Part shown: piece after piece, positions 63,652 to 64,000 of the stretch
Layout: every line of letters starts with the position of its first letter
Numbering within the stretch: the first letter of the stretch is position 1
DNA from: Roseivirga misakiensis
Lineage (GTDB): Bacteria; Bacteroidota; Bacteroidia; Cytophagales; Cyclobacteriaceae
DNA: 64,000 nt
Assembly: GCF_001747105.1 (NCBI RefSeq)
Contig: NZ_MDGQ01000003.1
Coordinates: 682,001 to 746,000, forward strand
Reading direction: 5' to 3'
Position numbers and translations under genes: made by a program
The notes under the pieces: model-generated
The model's input: only the letters and a program-made list of their open reading frames with translations
Database searches by the model: none
What the model was told of the DNA's origin: nothing

Positions 63652-64000
63652 ATGAACATTAATATACCACCTGCCTGTTTCCCTTATATTCTCTACCAGA
63701 GAACTGCTTACATCAGAGGTCTTTCAATAGACCGTATGGCAAAAAAGACGCTGGAGAAAGCTGGCCTGATCAAAGCCGGCTCTACCTTTAAAAAATTGGT
63801 TCATCTGAACGCAAGATTGAGCCCTACCAGAATCGCCAAGCGTTACACTGATGACATCTTGCGTGATTTTAATTCAATTAAACCGCATCTACCTGCAACT
63901 GCCTCCAATATTCTTGATATAGGTTGTGGTATTGCGGGCATAGACTTATTCCTTTCTCAGACCTACCAACATGAAGTGAACCTCCATCTAATAGACAAAA
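63652..64000 (+). CDS. SAM-dependent methyltransferase, 3' end beyond window
   Basis: An ATG at 63652 opens a frame to the right edge (116 codons, no stop). An N-terminal helical part of ~85 residues includes KRYTDDILRDFNSI. It is followed by NILDIGCGIAGIDLFLSQ, a class I SAM-binding motif I. The rest is out of view, so the substrate cannot be judged. It is divergent from the polymerase gene with 127 bp between starts and continues the polysaccharide locus. Confidence 0.75.
   Translation, partial: MNINIPPACFPYILYQRTAYIRGLSIDRMAKKTLEKAGLIKAGSTFKKLVHLNARLSPTRIAKRYTDDILRDFNSIKPHLPATASNILDIGCGIAGIDLFLSQTYQHEVNLHLIDK

Overview
The window looks like a chromosome segment of a marine-type Bacteroidota, most likely order Cytophagales. 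Supporting signs are AT-rich DNA, a -7 element of the TAnnTTTG type, weak Shine-Dalgarno sequences, a DUF3987/DnaB-N replication pair, Wzi-family capsule proteins, an SdrD_B-type secreted protein and a RsbU/STAS/HATPase partner switch. This is inference from gene content; no search could be run.

Region 1, 1-1337: the 5' part of a secreted SdrD_B-domain protein runs off the left edge, followed by a gene-free spacer.

Region 2, 1338-19504: an 18.2 kb integrated element. It lies between two perfect 18-bp direct repeats, and the right copy is the 3' end of an intact tRNA-Arg(CCT) gene. A tyrosine recombinase sits next to the tRNA. Leftwards come an Arm-domain-like protein, a small HTH protein with a good promoter and an overlapping operator, a DnaB-N-like protein, a DUF3987 P-loop protein, a nested inverted-repeat array that looks like a replication origin, and three small genes ending in a terminator. 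The left half is cargo: four separate proteins with PD-(D/E)XK nuclease motifs, one fused to a GHKL ATPase and one in an overlapping operon with a partner of unknown function, plus a GNAT protein. A two-gene cassette of unknown function is bracketed by diverged tandem repeats of about 210-235 bp. No relaxase, capsid or terminase large subunit is seen, so a phage-satellite-like or otherwise helper-dependent element with defence cargo is the best reading.

Region 3, 19489-43551: core genome. It holds tRNA-Arg, hflX, rfbC, a CpsB-type PHP phosphatase, an SDR epimerase, a TPR protein, a ComA-family phosphosulfolactate synthase, a DUF368 protein, aroE, uvrB, amtB, Mn-type sod, tadA, aspS, a SpoIIE/STAS/HATPase partner-switch operon, three periplasmic parvulin/SurA-like genes, moxR, 3-hydroxybutyryl-CoA dehydrogenase and pheS.

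Region 4, 43629-64000: a cell-surface polysaccharide locus. galE, ugd and UDP-xylose synthase make nucleotide sugars. A WcaJ-like phosphoglycosyltransferase starts the lipid-linked unit. Three GT4-type glycosyltransferases, an acyltransferase and three methyltransferases extend and decorate it. A Wzy/ligase-type membrane protein polymerises or ligates it. Four Wzi-like outer-membrane proteins probably handle surface assembly. The locus continues beyond the right edge.

Start codons were re-chosen where the longest frame began with TTG or GTG and a better ATG lay downstream. Three junctions keep a TTG start because it overlaps the upstream stop as TTGA.
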